Shown: positions 18,048-27,106 of the stretch, one piece after another
How positions within the stretch are numbered: the first letter of the stretch is position 1
Layout of the letters: every line of letters begins with the position of its first letter
Assembly (NCBI RefSeq): GCF_004331155.1
Contig: NZ_SJNZ01000026.1
Location: 1-46,736 of the forward strand
Direction: 5' to 3'
From: Acinetobacter terrestris
GTDB taxonomy: Bacteria; Pseudomonadota; Gammaproteobacteria; Pseudomonadales; Moraxellaceae
DNA: 46,736 nt
Notes under the pieces: generated by a model
What the model saw: only the letters and a program-made list of their open reading frames with translations
What the model was told of the DNA's origin: nothing
The model's database searches: none
Translations under genes and position numbers: made by a program

Positions 18048-18728
18048 TTACACAGCAACAGGTTCAGGCTGAACCTGCACCACGTGTTGAACAAATATCC
18101 CAGAGGTGATGATGTGCTCTGGGTCTAAAACCCCTAAGTCCAACACTTCAGAGACTTGAGCAATGGTCACGCCCGCTGCCATCGCCATAATCGGGCCGAA
18201 GTTCCGTGCAGATTTACGGTAAATCAAATTGCCCCAACGGTCGCCTTGCTGGGCTTTAATCAAAGCAAAGTCGGCTTTGATTGGATATTCAAGTACATAA
18301 TCTTTACCGTCGATGTGACGGGTTTCTTTGCCTTCAGCCAATAATGTGCCATAGCCAGTTGGGGTGAATACTGCACCTAGGCCCATACCAGCCGCTTGAA
18401 TACGACAAGCCAAGTTGCCTTGTGGGACCAGTTCTAACTCAATTTTGCCTGCGCGATAGAGTTCATCGAAAACCCAAGAATCTGACTGACGCGGGAACGA
18501 ACAAATAACTTTTTTAACCGCCCCAGCTTTGAGTAATTTCGCCAGACCATAGTCGCCATTGCCTGCGTTGTTGCTGACAATTGTCAGATCTTTAATACCG
18601 AGTTGAATTAAGCCATCAATTAGTTCAGCAGGTTGTCCTGCTGTACCAAAACCACCAATCATGATGGTTGAGCCGTCGGTGATTTGGGAGAGCACTTCCG
18701 CGAGGGATGCGGCGCTTTTATCTATCAT
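18048..18728 (-). CDS. pcaI: 3-oxoadipate CoA-transferase subunit A
   Basis: First gene of the pca-qui operon and partner of PcaJ. The 226-residue protein has the family I CoA-transferase A features MIGGFGTAGQPAELIDGL, LTIVSNNAGNGDYGLAKLL, and TGYGTLLAEGKETRHIDGK. The frame extends to 18779, but the ATG at 18728 follows GGAG with a 7 nt spacer and gives the expected length. The operon reads away from pcaU, and the PcaU operator lies upstream. Confidence 0.95.
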   Translation of the reverse strand: MIDKSAASLAEVLSQITDGSTIMIGGFGTAGQPAELIDGLIQLGIKDLTIVSNNAGNGDYGLAKLLKAGAVKKVICSFPRQSDSWVFDELYRAGKIELELVPQGNLACRIQAAGMGLGAVFTPTGYGTLLAEGKETRHIDGKDYVLEYPIKADFALIKAQQGDRWGNLIYRKSARNFGPIMAMAAGVTIAQVSEVLDLGVLDPEHIITSGIFVQHVVQVQPEPVAV

Positions 18729-18895
18729 TAGATAACTCCATTGTGCATCATGCAAATTTGAAAAGGCGTAGAAAACCAACTTGTACTGGAGGATGATTCA
18801 GCTAAAACGACATTCCCTAGTTTTTTAGTTTGATTTCCTTGTCCGTTCATTCTTTATAATTTCTTTACTTTGGGCTAGATAGTAACTACATGTTT

Positions 18896-18934
18896 TGTTC
18901 GATCATCGAACATTTTATCTATTTATCGCACAAA
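18896..18934. promoter_or_regulatory. PcaU operator: palindrome plus third half-site
   Basis: In the pcaI-pcaU divergent spacer there is a palindrome TGTTCGATCATCGAACA (18896-18912, one-base centre). Exactly 10 bp after its right half (ATCGAACATT, 18905-18914) comes a third, imperfect copy (ATCGCACAAA, from 18925). From memory, the ADP1 PcaU site consists of three 10 bp repeats, two as a palindrome and one spaced 10 bp away, and this matches. It should control both protocatechuate-induced pcaI transcription and pcaU autoregulation. Confidence 0.85.
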
Positions 18935-19004
18935 ATCTGATTAATACGGTCTGGTTTCACGCTATAGTAAAGATATACAGGAAGAAAATGCAGAAAGATT
19001 CAGT

Positions 19005-19829
19005 ATGAGTAAAACAGTACAACACAGCGAAAAGCAGCTGCACAATCAAGACAATAAAAAAAATATTCGGCACGAAGACTTTGTCGCTGGCATCAGTAAA
19101 GGCATGGCTATTCTGGACAGCTTTGGTACTGACCGACATCGTTTAAATATTTCTATGGCCGCAGAACGAACAGGCATGACACGAGCTGCTGCACGACGCC
19201 ATTTACTCACCCTTGAATATTTAGGTTATTTAGAATCCGATGGTCATTATTTCTACCTAACCCCTAAAATTTTAAAATTTTCAGGTTCTTATCTTGGGGG
19301 TGCCCAACTTCCTAAAATGTCTCAACCTTTACTCAATTTGTTGACCAATCAGACATCTTTGATCTTTTCGGTTATGGTGCTAGATGGATATGAGGCTATT
19401 ACGATCGCTCGCAGTGCAGCACATCAGCAAACAGATCGCGTTAATCCCTACGGTCTACATTTAGGAAACCGTTTACCTGCACATGCAACCTCTGCAGGAA
19501 AAATTTTATTAGCACATTTAGAACGCCATGAGCAAATAGAATGGTTAGAAAAATACCCTCTGCAACGACTGACTAAATATACGATTGTTGACAATCAGCT
19601 CTTTCTAGAACTTTTGTATGAAATAAAAGAGGATGATTGGTGTTATTCATGTGAGGAACATGAATTGGGAGTACATGCCCTTGCTGTACCTATTTATGAT
19701 CATAAGTTTAAAGTAATTGCTGCATTAAATATTGTTTCTCCAACCGTTCGAACAACAAAAGACTACTTAGTTCAAAATATTTTACCTTTACTTCAAGAAA
19801 CAGCTCGAGAACTGCGTAATATTTTATAA
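19005..19829 (+). CDS. pcaU: IclR-family regulator of the pca-qui operon
   Basis: A 274-residue IclR-type protein transcribed divergently from pcaI. The N-terminal winged helix-turn-helix (about residues 27-85) includes VAGISKGMAILDSFGTDRH and MAAERTGMTRAAARRHLLTL. The effector domain (about 100-270) includes RLPAHATSAGKILLAHL and HELGVHALAVPIYD. PcaU responds to protocatechuate and activates the pca-qui genes. The family resemblance is to PcaU/PobR/PcaR of Acinetobacter and Pseudomonas, and the identification as PcaU rather than PobR rests on position and operator. IS-B is inserted 80 bp downstream. Confidence 0.93.
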   Translation: MSKTVQHSEKQLHNQDNKKNIRHEDFVAGISKGMAILDSFGTDRHRLNISMAAERTGMTRAAARRHLLTLEYLGYLESDGHYFYLTPKILKFSGSYLGGAQLPKMSQPLLNLLTNQTSLIFSVMVLDGYEAITIARSAAHQQTDRVNPYGLHLGNRLPAHATSAGKILLAHLERHEQIEWLEKYPLQRLTKYTIVDNQLFLELLYEIKEDDWCYSCEEHELGVHALAVPIYDHKFKVIAALNIVSPTVRTTKDYLVQNILPLLQETARELRNIL

Positions 19830-19973
19830 TTTATCAATTAAAATTTAGTGGGATTTCAAATGCTAATCTAAGATTTCAACAAGTAAGAATATTATCCCAA
19901 TAAGGAGGGTGAATAGCCACCGATTTTGTAGACACTCTTTAGTTAGATAAAATGGCTAATTAACGAGGTGTTT

Positions 19974-20255
19974 ATGAGCAGTAGCAAAAGATATCCTGAA
20001 GAATTCAAAATTGAAGCAGTAAAGCAAGTGACTGAAAAAGGTCATAGCGTGGCTGAAGTTGCCGCACGTTTAGGTACAACCACGCATAGTCTTTATGCCT
20101 GGATTAAACGTTATGATCCTCAACAGCCTAAAATCACAGAATCTGGTGATCCACTTGCGGAATTGGCAAAGCTAAAAAAAGAACTTCAAAGAGTCACAGA
20201 AGAAAGAGACATATTAAAAAAAGCCGCGGTGTACTTCGCAAGCCAGTCCAGGTGA
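19974..20255 (+). CDS. IS-B OrfA, IS3-family DNA-binding protein
   Basis: A 93-residue OrfA: MSSSKRYPEEFKIEAVKQVT, then a helix-turn-helix (VAEVAARLGTTTHSLYAWIK), then a leucine-zipper-like helix (LAKLKKELQRVTEERDILKK) that mediates OrfA/OrfAB multimerisation in this family. The ATG at 19974 follows ACGAGG; an earlier in-frame GTG at 19968 lies inside that ribosome-binding site. The stop overlaps the start of orfB. This frame appears undamaged, unlike orfB. Confidence 0.85.
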   Translation: MSSSKRYPEEFKIEAVKQVTEKGHSVAEVAARLGTTTHSLYAWIKRYDPQQPKITESGDPLAELAKLKKELQRVTEERDILKKAAVYFASQSR

Positions 20256-20648
20256 GGTATGCCTTTATTCAGGACAATCAGTTTTTCTGGCCGATCCGTC
20301 GTTTGTGTTCAACTTTAGATGTTCATCACAGCGGATATTACGCATGGTTAAAGCAACCCATCAGTAAGACTGCTAAGAAACGGCAACAGCTTTCAGGTCT
20401 CATTAAACAGTTCTGGCTCGAATCTGGTGGAGTTTATGGCTATCGCAAGATTTACTGTGATTTAAAAGATATTGGTGAGGGCTGTGGAGTTAATCGAGTA
20501 CATCGGCTGATGAAAGCGGATGGACTTAAATCACAGCGTGGCTATCGCAAGCCCAGAGCTTCTGCTGGTATTCCCAGTATTGTTTCCGCAAACACTTTAG
20601 ACCGACAATTTAATCCAACTCAGCCTAATCAACGGTGGGTGACTGATA

Positions 20649-20669
20649 TGAGAAGCACTGCTTCGCAAG
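20649..20669 (+). repeat. short palindromic insertion, copy 3 (IS-B, first Asp motif)
   Basis: TGAG, core AAGCACTGCTTC, GCAAG: 21 nt identical to copy 2 in IS-A, in the opposite orientation relative to the transposase. The undamaged IS-A motif (GAT ATT ACC TAT) shows that 6 nt were replaced by 21 nt at this position. Confidence 0.85.
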
Positions 20670-20919
20670 ATATTCGTACGCATGAAGGTTGGTTATATCT
20701 TGCTGTAGTGATTGATTTATTTTCGCGTCTTGTGGTTGGCTGGTCTATGAAATCGAGAATGACTACAGATCTGGTTTTAGATGCACTATTGATGGCGCTA
20801 TGGCGGAGAAAACCACAGAACAAAGTTCTGATCCACTCTGATCAGGGCAGTCAATACACTAGTCATGAATGGCAAGCATTCCTTAAACAACATAATTTGG
20901 AATGCAGTATGAGTAGACA

Positions 20920-20939
20920 CTTGCGCAGTATACTGCTCA
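20920..20939 (-). repeat. short palindromic insertion, copy 4 (IS-B, before catalytic Glu)
   Basis: On the minus strand: TGAG, core CAGTATACTGC, GCAAG. It has the same outer sequence as copies 1-3 but a different core, itself a perfect palindrome (GCAGTATACTGC with the next base). It replaces the RGN codons of MSRRGNCHDN and changes the reading frame by one. Confidence 0.8.
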
Positions 20940-21252
20940 TGCCATGATAATGCTGTTGCTGAGAGCTTCTTTCAGTTGTTAAAGCGAGAACGTATTAAGA
21001 AGAGAATTTATGTATCGAGATCAGATGCGAGAGCAGATATATTTGAATATATTGAAATGTTTTGTAACTCAAAACGAAGACATGGTTCCAATGGACAACG
21101 TTCTCCATTAGATTATGAAAAGGCCCATCGAAAGATGGTTATGTGTGTCTAGAATTTTGGTGGCTATTCAGTTGTCACTTGAATTTAGCTCAATTAGGGT
21201 AGCGCTGTCTTTCAAACCTTTGTGTAACAAAGCCTGCGTAAGTCATATTTAC

Positions 21253-24200
21253 TTAGATTCTGATATGATCTCTAATCACCAAATATCGTACACTCAACCA
21301 CGCAAGTACCCATCGCACGGCGCTTAATGACGCTTGTTGAGACATAATTCTAAAATAATCATATTTATTATGTTTCATCACTATCGGAAAAAACTGATGT
21401 TCAGTAAGGATTGAAAGCATAGGTTCATCCTCTGCCGTAAAATGCATCAATACTTTTGTTACATTACTTTCATACAACCATTTTTTTATTAACCAATTAT
21501 AAGTTTCTGATTGGTTTTGTTCTAAATAATCAAATCGCTCTAAAATCTCTTGTGCAGAATTAAAATCTACAGCACTTAGTAATTCAGGCAAACGTGCTAA
21601 CTTTCCTTGTATGGATAATGGATGTCTTCCTATATTTGAACCACGTTTACCTGACGGAATGTTTGCCATCTTAATTAAAGCCCTCTCCCAGAACTCAATA
21701 TCTGATCGTGGCTGCCCCTGCCCTGAAATAAGATACCGCTCAATATCTTCAAACTGTTGAAACAACTCGTGTTTAATTAATTTATCAGTCGAATTCCCTC
21801 TTTTTTGAGCATAGATTACCCACCTCTGACTTTGTCTTTTTTTGAGTACATATTTTTCGATGGTATCTCGCAACTCATATTTTAGATGACCATCCTGTTG
21901 ATGAATCGCTTGGAAATGCCTGAATAAATTACTCCGACTCATGATTCGCTTATAAAATGCAGTATGTAAATTGGGTTGCTGTTGTTGCATGCTATAGGCA
22001 TAAGTAGCCAGAAATAAGATATGAACATAATGCTTTAATGTTGTCGATTCATGCAAATGTCCAAGCACTCGACTAATCGCCTTAATGCCTTGCCCAACCT
22101 GTCCTTCATTGCCGACTAGCGTATTAAATTGCTCATTCGATGGCATCCAATTTTGTAGCCATGGCAATTCTATCGTAAGCGCTTTAAAATCCACCACTGT
22201 TTGCAAACACTTTACAGTATATGCACTTGCAAACGTATGTCTTAAATGATGTAAGCTGAGATCAACATCTCCGGTGACTTTCTTTAATATTTGGGATATT
22301 TGATTAAAAAAAGGCCTATGCTCACTGTTCTCATCAGACATTAATATCGAATCTTTTTGATTCTTATAAATATCATCTAATCCCTTTTGAATCGTCTGAC
22401 TTAATAAATTCATCGGAACAACACGTTCTGATCCAAGTGTTTTTAACTGATGCTCACCATAAGGACGAATTCGGAGCATATCCTCTTCAATATCTAAGGG
22501 CCGTAAATGAAGTGTCTCTGAACGGCGTACACCCATCGCTGCAGATAAACGAAAATGACGCTGAATCTCTAGACGTAAAGCAGCATCATTCACTCCAGAT
22601 TCGACAGATTGTAATATTTGAACGATCTGCTTCACTTCATTTTTTGAAAAAACTTTAGCACTTGCTTGATGCGCTGTACGATTGTGCAACTTTATACGAT
22701 CATCATTTAACTGAATTAAAAAATCTCTAAAGCGATTCCACGCAGCGAGATGCTTGCGGTGTGGAAAATGCTCTTGCGTCAACTCCATCCATTTTTGAAA
22801 TACATCTTCATCAATCTGGCTATCTTTTGTTAAATCTTCTGAAAACCCCAATATACCTGCACTGACGATGGCCAAATGTAGATGAATCATATTTCGATTC
22901 TGTAGACTTAACTCTTCTGCATCACAGCGTAAAATCAACCATTGCACAAAGCACGTTAATAAATTGACTGAGTAGTGATTCGTTTTATTATTGGCAAGCT
23001 GTTTAAGCCAAATGCTTGATCTAGACTCACCTTTTAGTTGCTGAATCATCGCTAAAATATCAGACAAATGTAGTTGCTCATCGCCTATTTCTATTTCACT
23101 TTCTGGCTCAGTGCTATCTAAACCTGTGGTTAATTTTTCATATTCGGATAAGCGTAATAATTCATTTATTGAAAGATCTTCAGTCAGGACTTGGCCTGAT
23201 ATATAACCTGCAATCAACGGAGTGCTATTTAACATCACATTTTGCTGTAAAGCTTTCAACCATTGAGCTAACGATAGATTTGACTTAAGCCCTATTTGTT
23301 TTAAATATGTATTAAAACACTTTTGCCAAGCCGTTCTTTGTTGATTTCTTGGCTGTGCTAAAATCTCTTTTAATCGGGGCTGTAGATACTGTCGGTCTAC
23401 TAAAATTAAAGTCGAGACATAAGGACTTAACAGTACTGTACGGCGTATCTTCGTCACAGATCTATCATTATTCACTGTCAGCTCAACGAGCCGACTATTT
23501 CCCATAGCGACTATATGTTGATCAGAAGCAATAAACTCCAACATCGCTTGTAAATGGCTCACTCTGCACAGTTGTGAATACATGGAGAGTACAACCAGCA
23601 AACGTCCTATTTCAACATCACAATTTTGATGTTCAGGTAAATGTTCTAAATCCTTCTGAATAAGATCAAGTAAGTTTTGTTCAATATAACACCATGTACT
23701 AAAACTATTTTCAGATGTCAGCCATGTACGATTAGCTTTTTGAGGAAGTTGAACGAATAAAGGAATTTTCGTTTTATCGCGAATATAAGCACAATACGTT
23801 TTGATCGCTTGTGGCAAATCAACCTTTGTATTTTTAGCTAAATTGAGAGCTAATACATGTCCAAGCTCTAAAGCTACTTGTGGCTCAGGATTTTTCTCAA
23901 AAATCAACTGACAATAGGACTCATACTCTGAGTTTTTCAGCCATTCTTTTACATCATTTTCTGAATATTGTATTCTCGGCTTCGTCTCTGCTTGTACTGT
24001 TTTAGTCTCTTGGGTTAAAACAAATGTTGGAATATTCTGGGTTTTTAAAAAATCAAAAACATCAAGACATTCGAAACCTAACTGTTTTTGCAGGTTTTCT
24101 TGTACATCAAGCCACTGTTGTTTAAAAGCTGATACAGGAAATACGGATAACATATCCCATGGATAACGACCGCGTACCCAGTGCCCAAGTCCAGCGTCCT

Positions 24201-26304
24201 TGAACCGTCCAGGTAACTGATTATGATCAGAGCGAACCAACTTCCGTGCCCAATTTCTAACTAAACCTTCAATCTGATGAGGATCACAAAGTTGCACAGC
24301 ATAAAATGATAAATCAACACGTGCTTCAACTTGCTCCCCCAGCATTCCCATCAAACCACGTAAACCTTGAATCTGTTTGATCAAGGCTGCCGTCAATGGC
24401 ACATAACGATCGGTTGATTCATCTTGATGATGTTTATCTTGAATCAATGCCCAGCCTTGCTGACTTATCCACTTTGGAAAGGGTTGCTTAATTCCTCGTC
24501 CTGCAGTTGCAAGATTCATCCATAATGCTGTATACAACGTTAAGTTATCAAAGAGTACCTGCCAATCTTCCTGTTCAGAAGCCTGATTTATTCTCTTTTT
24601 TATTCGTGTAATTTCATTTTGTATTTCAACAATCTTTATTCCAATCGGACTACCCACGCGTTCACTGGAAGAGTGCATATATTCAGGAATATCAATTTTT
24701 ATCGTTCTTAAACAATCAGCCCATAATTGCTCAAGTTGCCTCTGTTCAAAAGAGGCATAATGAATCAAGTTATCATAATTTCGACCTGATGCATTAGTCA
24801 CTGCTTTAACGACAGCTAAATCACCTTGGCTATGCTCATATAACAACCGTGGAAGAATATCTCGAATGCTTTTGAGGCTGATTTCTAACTCTTTAGGCAA
24901 ACTGTTAATCAGTCTTCTAACTTCGCGTTCAACTGCCGGTTGACGGGTCTTAATCCCAAGATTTTTGACTTGATTCACCAAAGCATTGAGCTCACTTGGT
25001 AAAACCAAATGTAATTTCTTGGTCCATGGCACATGAAATTTAGACTCTTCTGGCTTTGCTTTGAGTATCGGTGTGCCTGCTAAAACACTCAATACGTATG
25101 CAGATGAAATATGATCATACTCAATAACAATATTATTTTGATCAGTATTTTGACTAAAACACGGCGCTATTAATTCACTCACTGGACGTCCTGTGAGTAA
25201 GCTCAATATTAAAGCTAATTTTGCGCGTAAAATTAAGCTGGTATCAGCCTTAGATGGTTGACAGAGCCTCAACACTTCTTGAATCGAATTTAATGACAAT
25301 CGCCATTTGGTCCAAACTAAACCAACATTTGTAGCTTCAACATGCTGAAAAATAGACTTAGATGCATAAAGCCCTCGAATTAAATCGGATTGTTCTGCCA
25401 AAAAAAATGTAAACAATGGCTCCAATGGTGTTTCATCTTCTTCAATCTCATCATCCTCAAATACTTCAGAAATCAGACCACGATGAATTTCATCCATATC
25501 CTCCAAAGGCTGGATGGCCATACTTAATGAGCCGTATCGTTGCAAGATCAGTTTTTTATGCTTTAACCCTATACGGTGTAAAAACTCTCGACGTTTTTTC
25601 TTATTTTTTAGTCGATTATTTTGCCAAATTTGTGATAAAAATAGCTTTAATGCATAAAAAACTTCATTTAATCGTTTATCTTCAGAACCAGCGGACATCA
25701 ACTGAATCAGTTGTTCCGGTGAATTTTGAATCAGTAATTCTTTGACTTGTTCTAAAATATCCTCATTACCTGGATCGCCTAACTGCCTAATCGCTAAAAA
25801 GGCGTTATACACACGAGATCCTTTTAGATTTTTCAGCTTTGTACTGCCATCACCATGTAAATAATGACTATAAAGATCTAAAGTATATACCTTTTTTTGA
25901 AAGTAAAAGATTTGCTCTAAAAACCAAATTATTACACTATCAAAATGCTCATTATTTCGACTTAGTCCTGCTTGAATCAATAGCAAGTCACAAATTCCAC
26001 TGTCTCCAGTAAATGGACGTAATGGTGTGTGTGGATGTTTGTTTTTATCTGTTGTTTCTGAGAAAAAATGTGAATGTTGATCAGATTCTTGTAATGTACT
26101 AATGATCTTTAAAGTATTAAGCTCACTACGAAATTCTGGTAATTCATCATCCTCAATCAATGTGAAGATTCGCTGACAAATGACAACAATGCCAGCTAAG
26201 CTATAGTGTGCACGCAACAAAAATAATGCTTGGATCAGTTCTTTTTCTTCTATATTTTCATTCTGCTTAATCCATTCTAGGAGCTGCTTCAAATAACTAT
26301 TCAT
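21253..26304 (-). CDS. giant tyrosine recombinase/integrase-like protein
   Basis: 1683 residues, four to five times the size of a usual tyrosine recombinase. A complete-looking catalytic domain lies at about residues 1245-1430: box I Arg in SAAMGVRRSETLHLRP (about 1260), a strand with LKTLGSERVVPMNLL, HHLRHTFAS (about 1354), LGHLHESTTLKHYVH with the Tyr at about 1426. Some 250 residues follow the Tyr. Earlier parts look like degenerate copies: LLTGRPVSELIAP (about 373) with a later SIRDILPRLLYEHS and NLIHYASFEQ; NLATAGRGIKQPF (about 602) with GLGHWVRGRYPWD; YSQLCRVSHLQAM (about 913). Its start overlaps the end of the upstream gene by 4 nt. DNA strand transfer is expected; the target is unknown. 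Confidence 0.75.
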   Translation of the reverse strand: MNSYLKQLLEWIKQNENIEEKELIQALFLLRAHYSLAGIVVICQRIFTLIEDDELPEFRSELNTLKIISTLQESDQHSHFFSETTDKNKHPHTPLRPFTGDSGICDLLLIQAGLSRNNEHFDSVIIWFLEQIFYFQKKVYTLDLYSHYLHGDGSTKLKNLKGSRVYNAFLAIRQLGDPGNEDILEQVKELLIQNSPEQLIQLMSAGSEDKRLNEVFYALKLFLSQIWQNNRLKNKKKRREFLHRIGLKHKKLILQRYGSLSMAIQPLEDMDEIHRGLISEVFEDDEIEEDETPLEPLFTFFLAEQSDLIRGLYASKSIFQHVEATNVGLVWTKWRLSLNSIQEVLRLCQPSKADTSLILRAKLALILSLLTGRPVSELIAPCFSQNTDQNNIVIEYDHISSAYVLSVLAGTPILKAKPEESKFHVPWTKKLHLVLPSELNALVNQVKNLGIKTRQPAVEREVRRLINSLPKELEISLKSIRDILPRLLYEHSQGDLAVVKAVTNASGRNYDNLIHYASFEQRQLEQLWADCLRTIKIDIPEYMHSSSERVGSPIGIKIVEIQNEITRIKKRINQASEQEDWQVLFDNLTLYTALWMNLATAGRGIKQPFPKWISQQGWALIQDKHHQDESTDRYVPLTAALIKQIQGLRGLMGMLGEQVEARVDLSFYAVQLCDPHQIEGLVRNWARKLVRSDHNQLPGRFKDAGLGHWVRGRYPWDMLSVFPVSAFKQQWLDVQENLQKQLGFECLDVFDFLKTQNIPTFVLTQETKTVQAETKPRIQYSENDVKEWLKNSEYESYCQLIFEKNPEPQVALELGHVLALNLAKNTKVDLPQAIKTYCAYIRDKTKIPLFVQLPQKANRTWLTSENSFSTWCYIEQNLLDLIQKDLEHLPEHQNCDVEIGRLLVVLSMYSQLCRVSHLQAMLEFIASDQHIVAMGNSRLVELTVNNDRSVTKIRRTVLLSPYVSTLILVDRQYLQPRLKEILAQPRNQQRTAWQKCFNTYLKQIGLKSNLSLAQWLKALQQNVMLNSTPLIAGYISGQVLTEDLSINELLRLSEYEKLTTGLDSTEPESEIEIGDEQLHLSDILAMIQQLKGESRSSIWLKQLANNKTNHYSVNLLTCFVQWLILRCDAEELSLQNRNMIHLHLAIVSAGILGFSEDLTKDSQIDEDVFQKWMELTQEHFPHRKHLAAWNRFRDFLIQLNDDRIKLHNRTAHQASAKVFSKNEVKQIVQILQSVESGVNDAALRLEIQRHFRLSAAMGVRRSETLHLRPLDIEEDMLRIRPYGEHQLKTLGSERVVPMNLLSQTIQKGLDDIYKNQKDSILMSDENSEHRPFFNQISQILKKVTGDVDLSLHHLRHTFASAYTVKCLQTVVDFKALTIELPWLQNWMPSNEQFNTLVGNEGQVGQGIKAISRVLGHLHESTTLKHYVHILFLATYAYSMQQQQPNLHTAFYKRIMSRSNLFRHFQAIHQQDGHLKYELRDTIEKYVLKKRQSQRWVIYAQKRGNSTDKLIKHELFQQFEDIERYLISGQGQPRSDIEFWERALIKMANIPSGKRGSNIGRHPLSIQGKLARLPELLSAVDFNSAQEILERFDYLEQNQSETYNWLIKKWLYESNVTKVLMHFTAEDEPMLSILTEHQFFPIVMKHNKYDYFRIMSQQASLSAVRWVLAWLSVRYLVIRDHIRI

Positions 26305-26969
26305 GAACTACTCCGAATACGATAGACCCATGCCTTCTTCAAGTCCGTTAAAGCCAAAGCAACTTCTGCCGTTGGTGCCACACGAACAATTTGCTTCTGA
26401 TGTTTTTGATAAAGTCCCTCCAGTCGAGGTAAAAATACAAAAAAGTCAGCTAAATGAAAATATGGTTGCACAGACTTGCCAAGCTCTTTTACTTTAATTT
26501 TTTCTAATGGCAAAAGCTTCTGGGCGATATAACCTGCTAAAACATTTTCGATTAAAAAAGTACCACTAACCACCGGTGGTGCCCAATCTACCAATTTTTG
26601 AACAAAGGAAATCGGCAGCTTTTTTAAAAAATGCTGTGTATTTAAAAATAAAATCATTTCTTCTAGATCTAAATGCTTTAGTCGAAGTTGGTCTGCAACC
26701 ACCATCTTATCCTGTGCTTTATCCACTTTACCCCAGTGTCTTCTTTTCACACTGTTCTTTAGAGTTTTTACCTTAAATAAATCCATATCGACAGCAAGCA
26801 GTAACTTACGATATATCGCGAGCAGTAGTAATGCTTGATTTTTAATTTCTTCTGAAAAGCTGCTCGTTTCCTCATTGAGTAACATCATTTTCAAAACTAA
26901 AACTGGGCATGGTTTTTTAAACCTGCCTTCAGATATTGTTAATGCATCAATGAGCAATGGTGTCATCAT
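26301..26969 (-). CDS. unknown protein, partner gene of the giant recombinase
   Basis: A 222-residue Leu- and Lys-rich, mostly helical protein with no family I recognise. It begins MMTPLLIDALTISEGRFKKP, is basic in the middle (KTLKNSVKRRHWGKVDKAQD) and ends VALALTDLKKAWVYRIRSSS. It has no signal peptide or membrane segment. Its last codons overlap the start of the giant recombinase gene (4 nt, ATGA), so the two are very likely co-translated and functionally linked, perhaps as a directionality or DNA-binding factor. That role is a guess from arrangement only. Confidence 0.6.
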   Translation of the reverse strand: MMTPLLIDALTISEGRFKKPCPVLVLKMMLLNEETSSFSEEIKNQALLLLAIYRKLLLAVDMDLFKVKTLKNSVKRRHWGKVDKAQDKMVVADQLRLKHLDLEEMILFLNTQHFLKKLPISFVQKLVDWAPPVVSGTFLIENVLAGYIAQKLLPLEKIKVKELGKSVQPYFHLADFFVFLPRLEGLYQKHQKQIVRVAPTAEVALALTDLKKAWVYRIRSSS

Positions 26970-27106
26970 TTTTTCTGCACAGTTAAGTTATTTTTAGCGT
27001 TGAAATAATAGACTAACATAGTCCCAAAATAAATAAAATTAAATCAAAAAAATTTAATATTTAATAACAAAATATTTGATTTATATAATTTATTTACTAA
27101 CTTTAT

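Larger units (their letters stand above)
20252..21152 (+). pseudogene. IS-B orfB (IS3-family DDE transposase), two palindromic insertions
   Basis: IS3-family integrase-like transposase. The HTH_21 part (VYGYRKIYCDLKDIGEGCG) is intact. The first Asp motif, normally TD-ITY-IRT, reads TD-MRSTASQD-IRT: the Asp remains but the residues after it are replaced, net plus 15 nt. The second Asp motif is intact (VLIHSDQGSQYTSHEW). Before the Glu motif the expected MSRRGNCHDN reads MSRHLRSILLMP-stop, because a second palindrome adds a net 13 nt. Downstream in the shifted frame the rest is preserved (HDNAVAESFFQLLKRERI to YEKAHRKMV) with the natural stop at 21150. Both copies hit the DDE core. Confidence 0.9.
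19910..21170 (+). mobile_element. IS-B: inactive IS3-family insertion sequence
   Basis: A 1261 bp element with inverted ends (left TGAATAGCCACCGATTTTGT, right reading inward TGAATAGCCACCAAAATTCT). It has orfA and orfB in the IS3 arrangement. Flanking direct repeats are not evident. Two separate short palindromic insertions lie in orfB: one right after the first catalytic Asp (20649-20669) and one just before the catalytic Glu (20920-20939), the latter shifting the frame. It is a different IS from IS-A (different ends and only family-level similarity), yet carries the same kind of lesion. Confidence 0.9.

Noticed and set aside
21253..26304. Giant recombinase as a fusion artefact or frameshift read-through
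   Set aside because: The frame is open for 1683 codons with consistent codon use, a coupled upstream gene and conserved catalytic residues in order, so it is one real gene.
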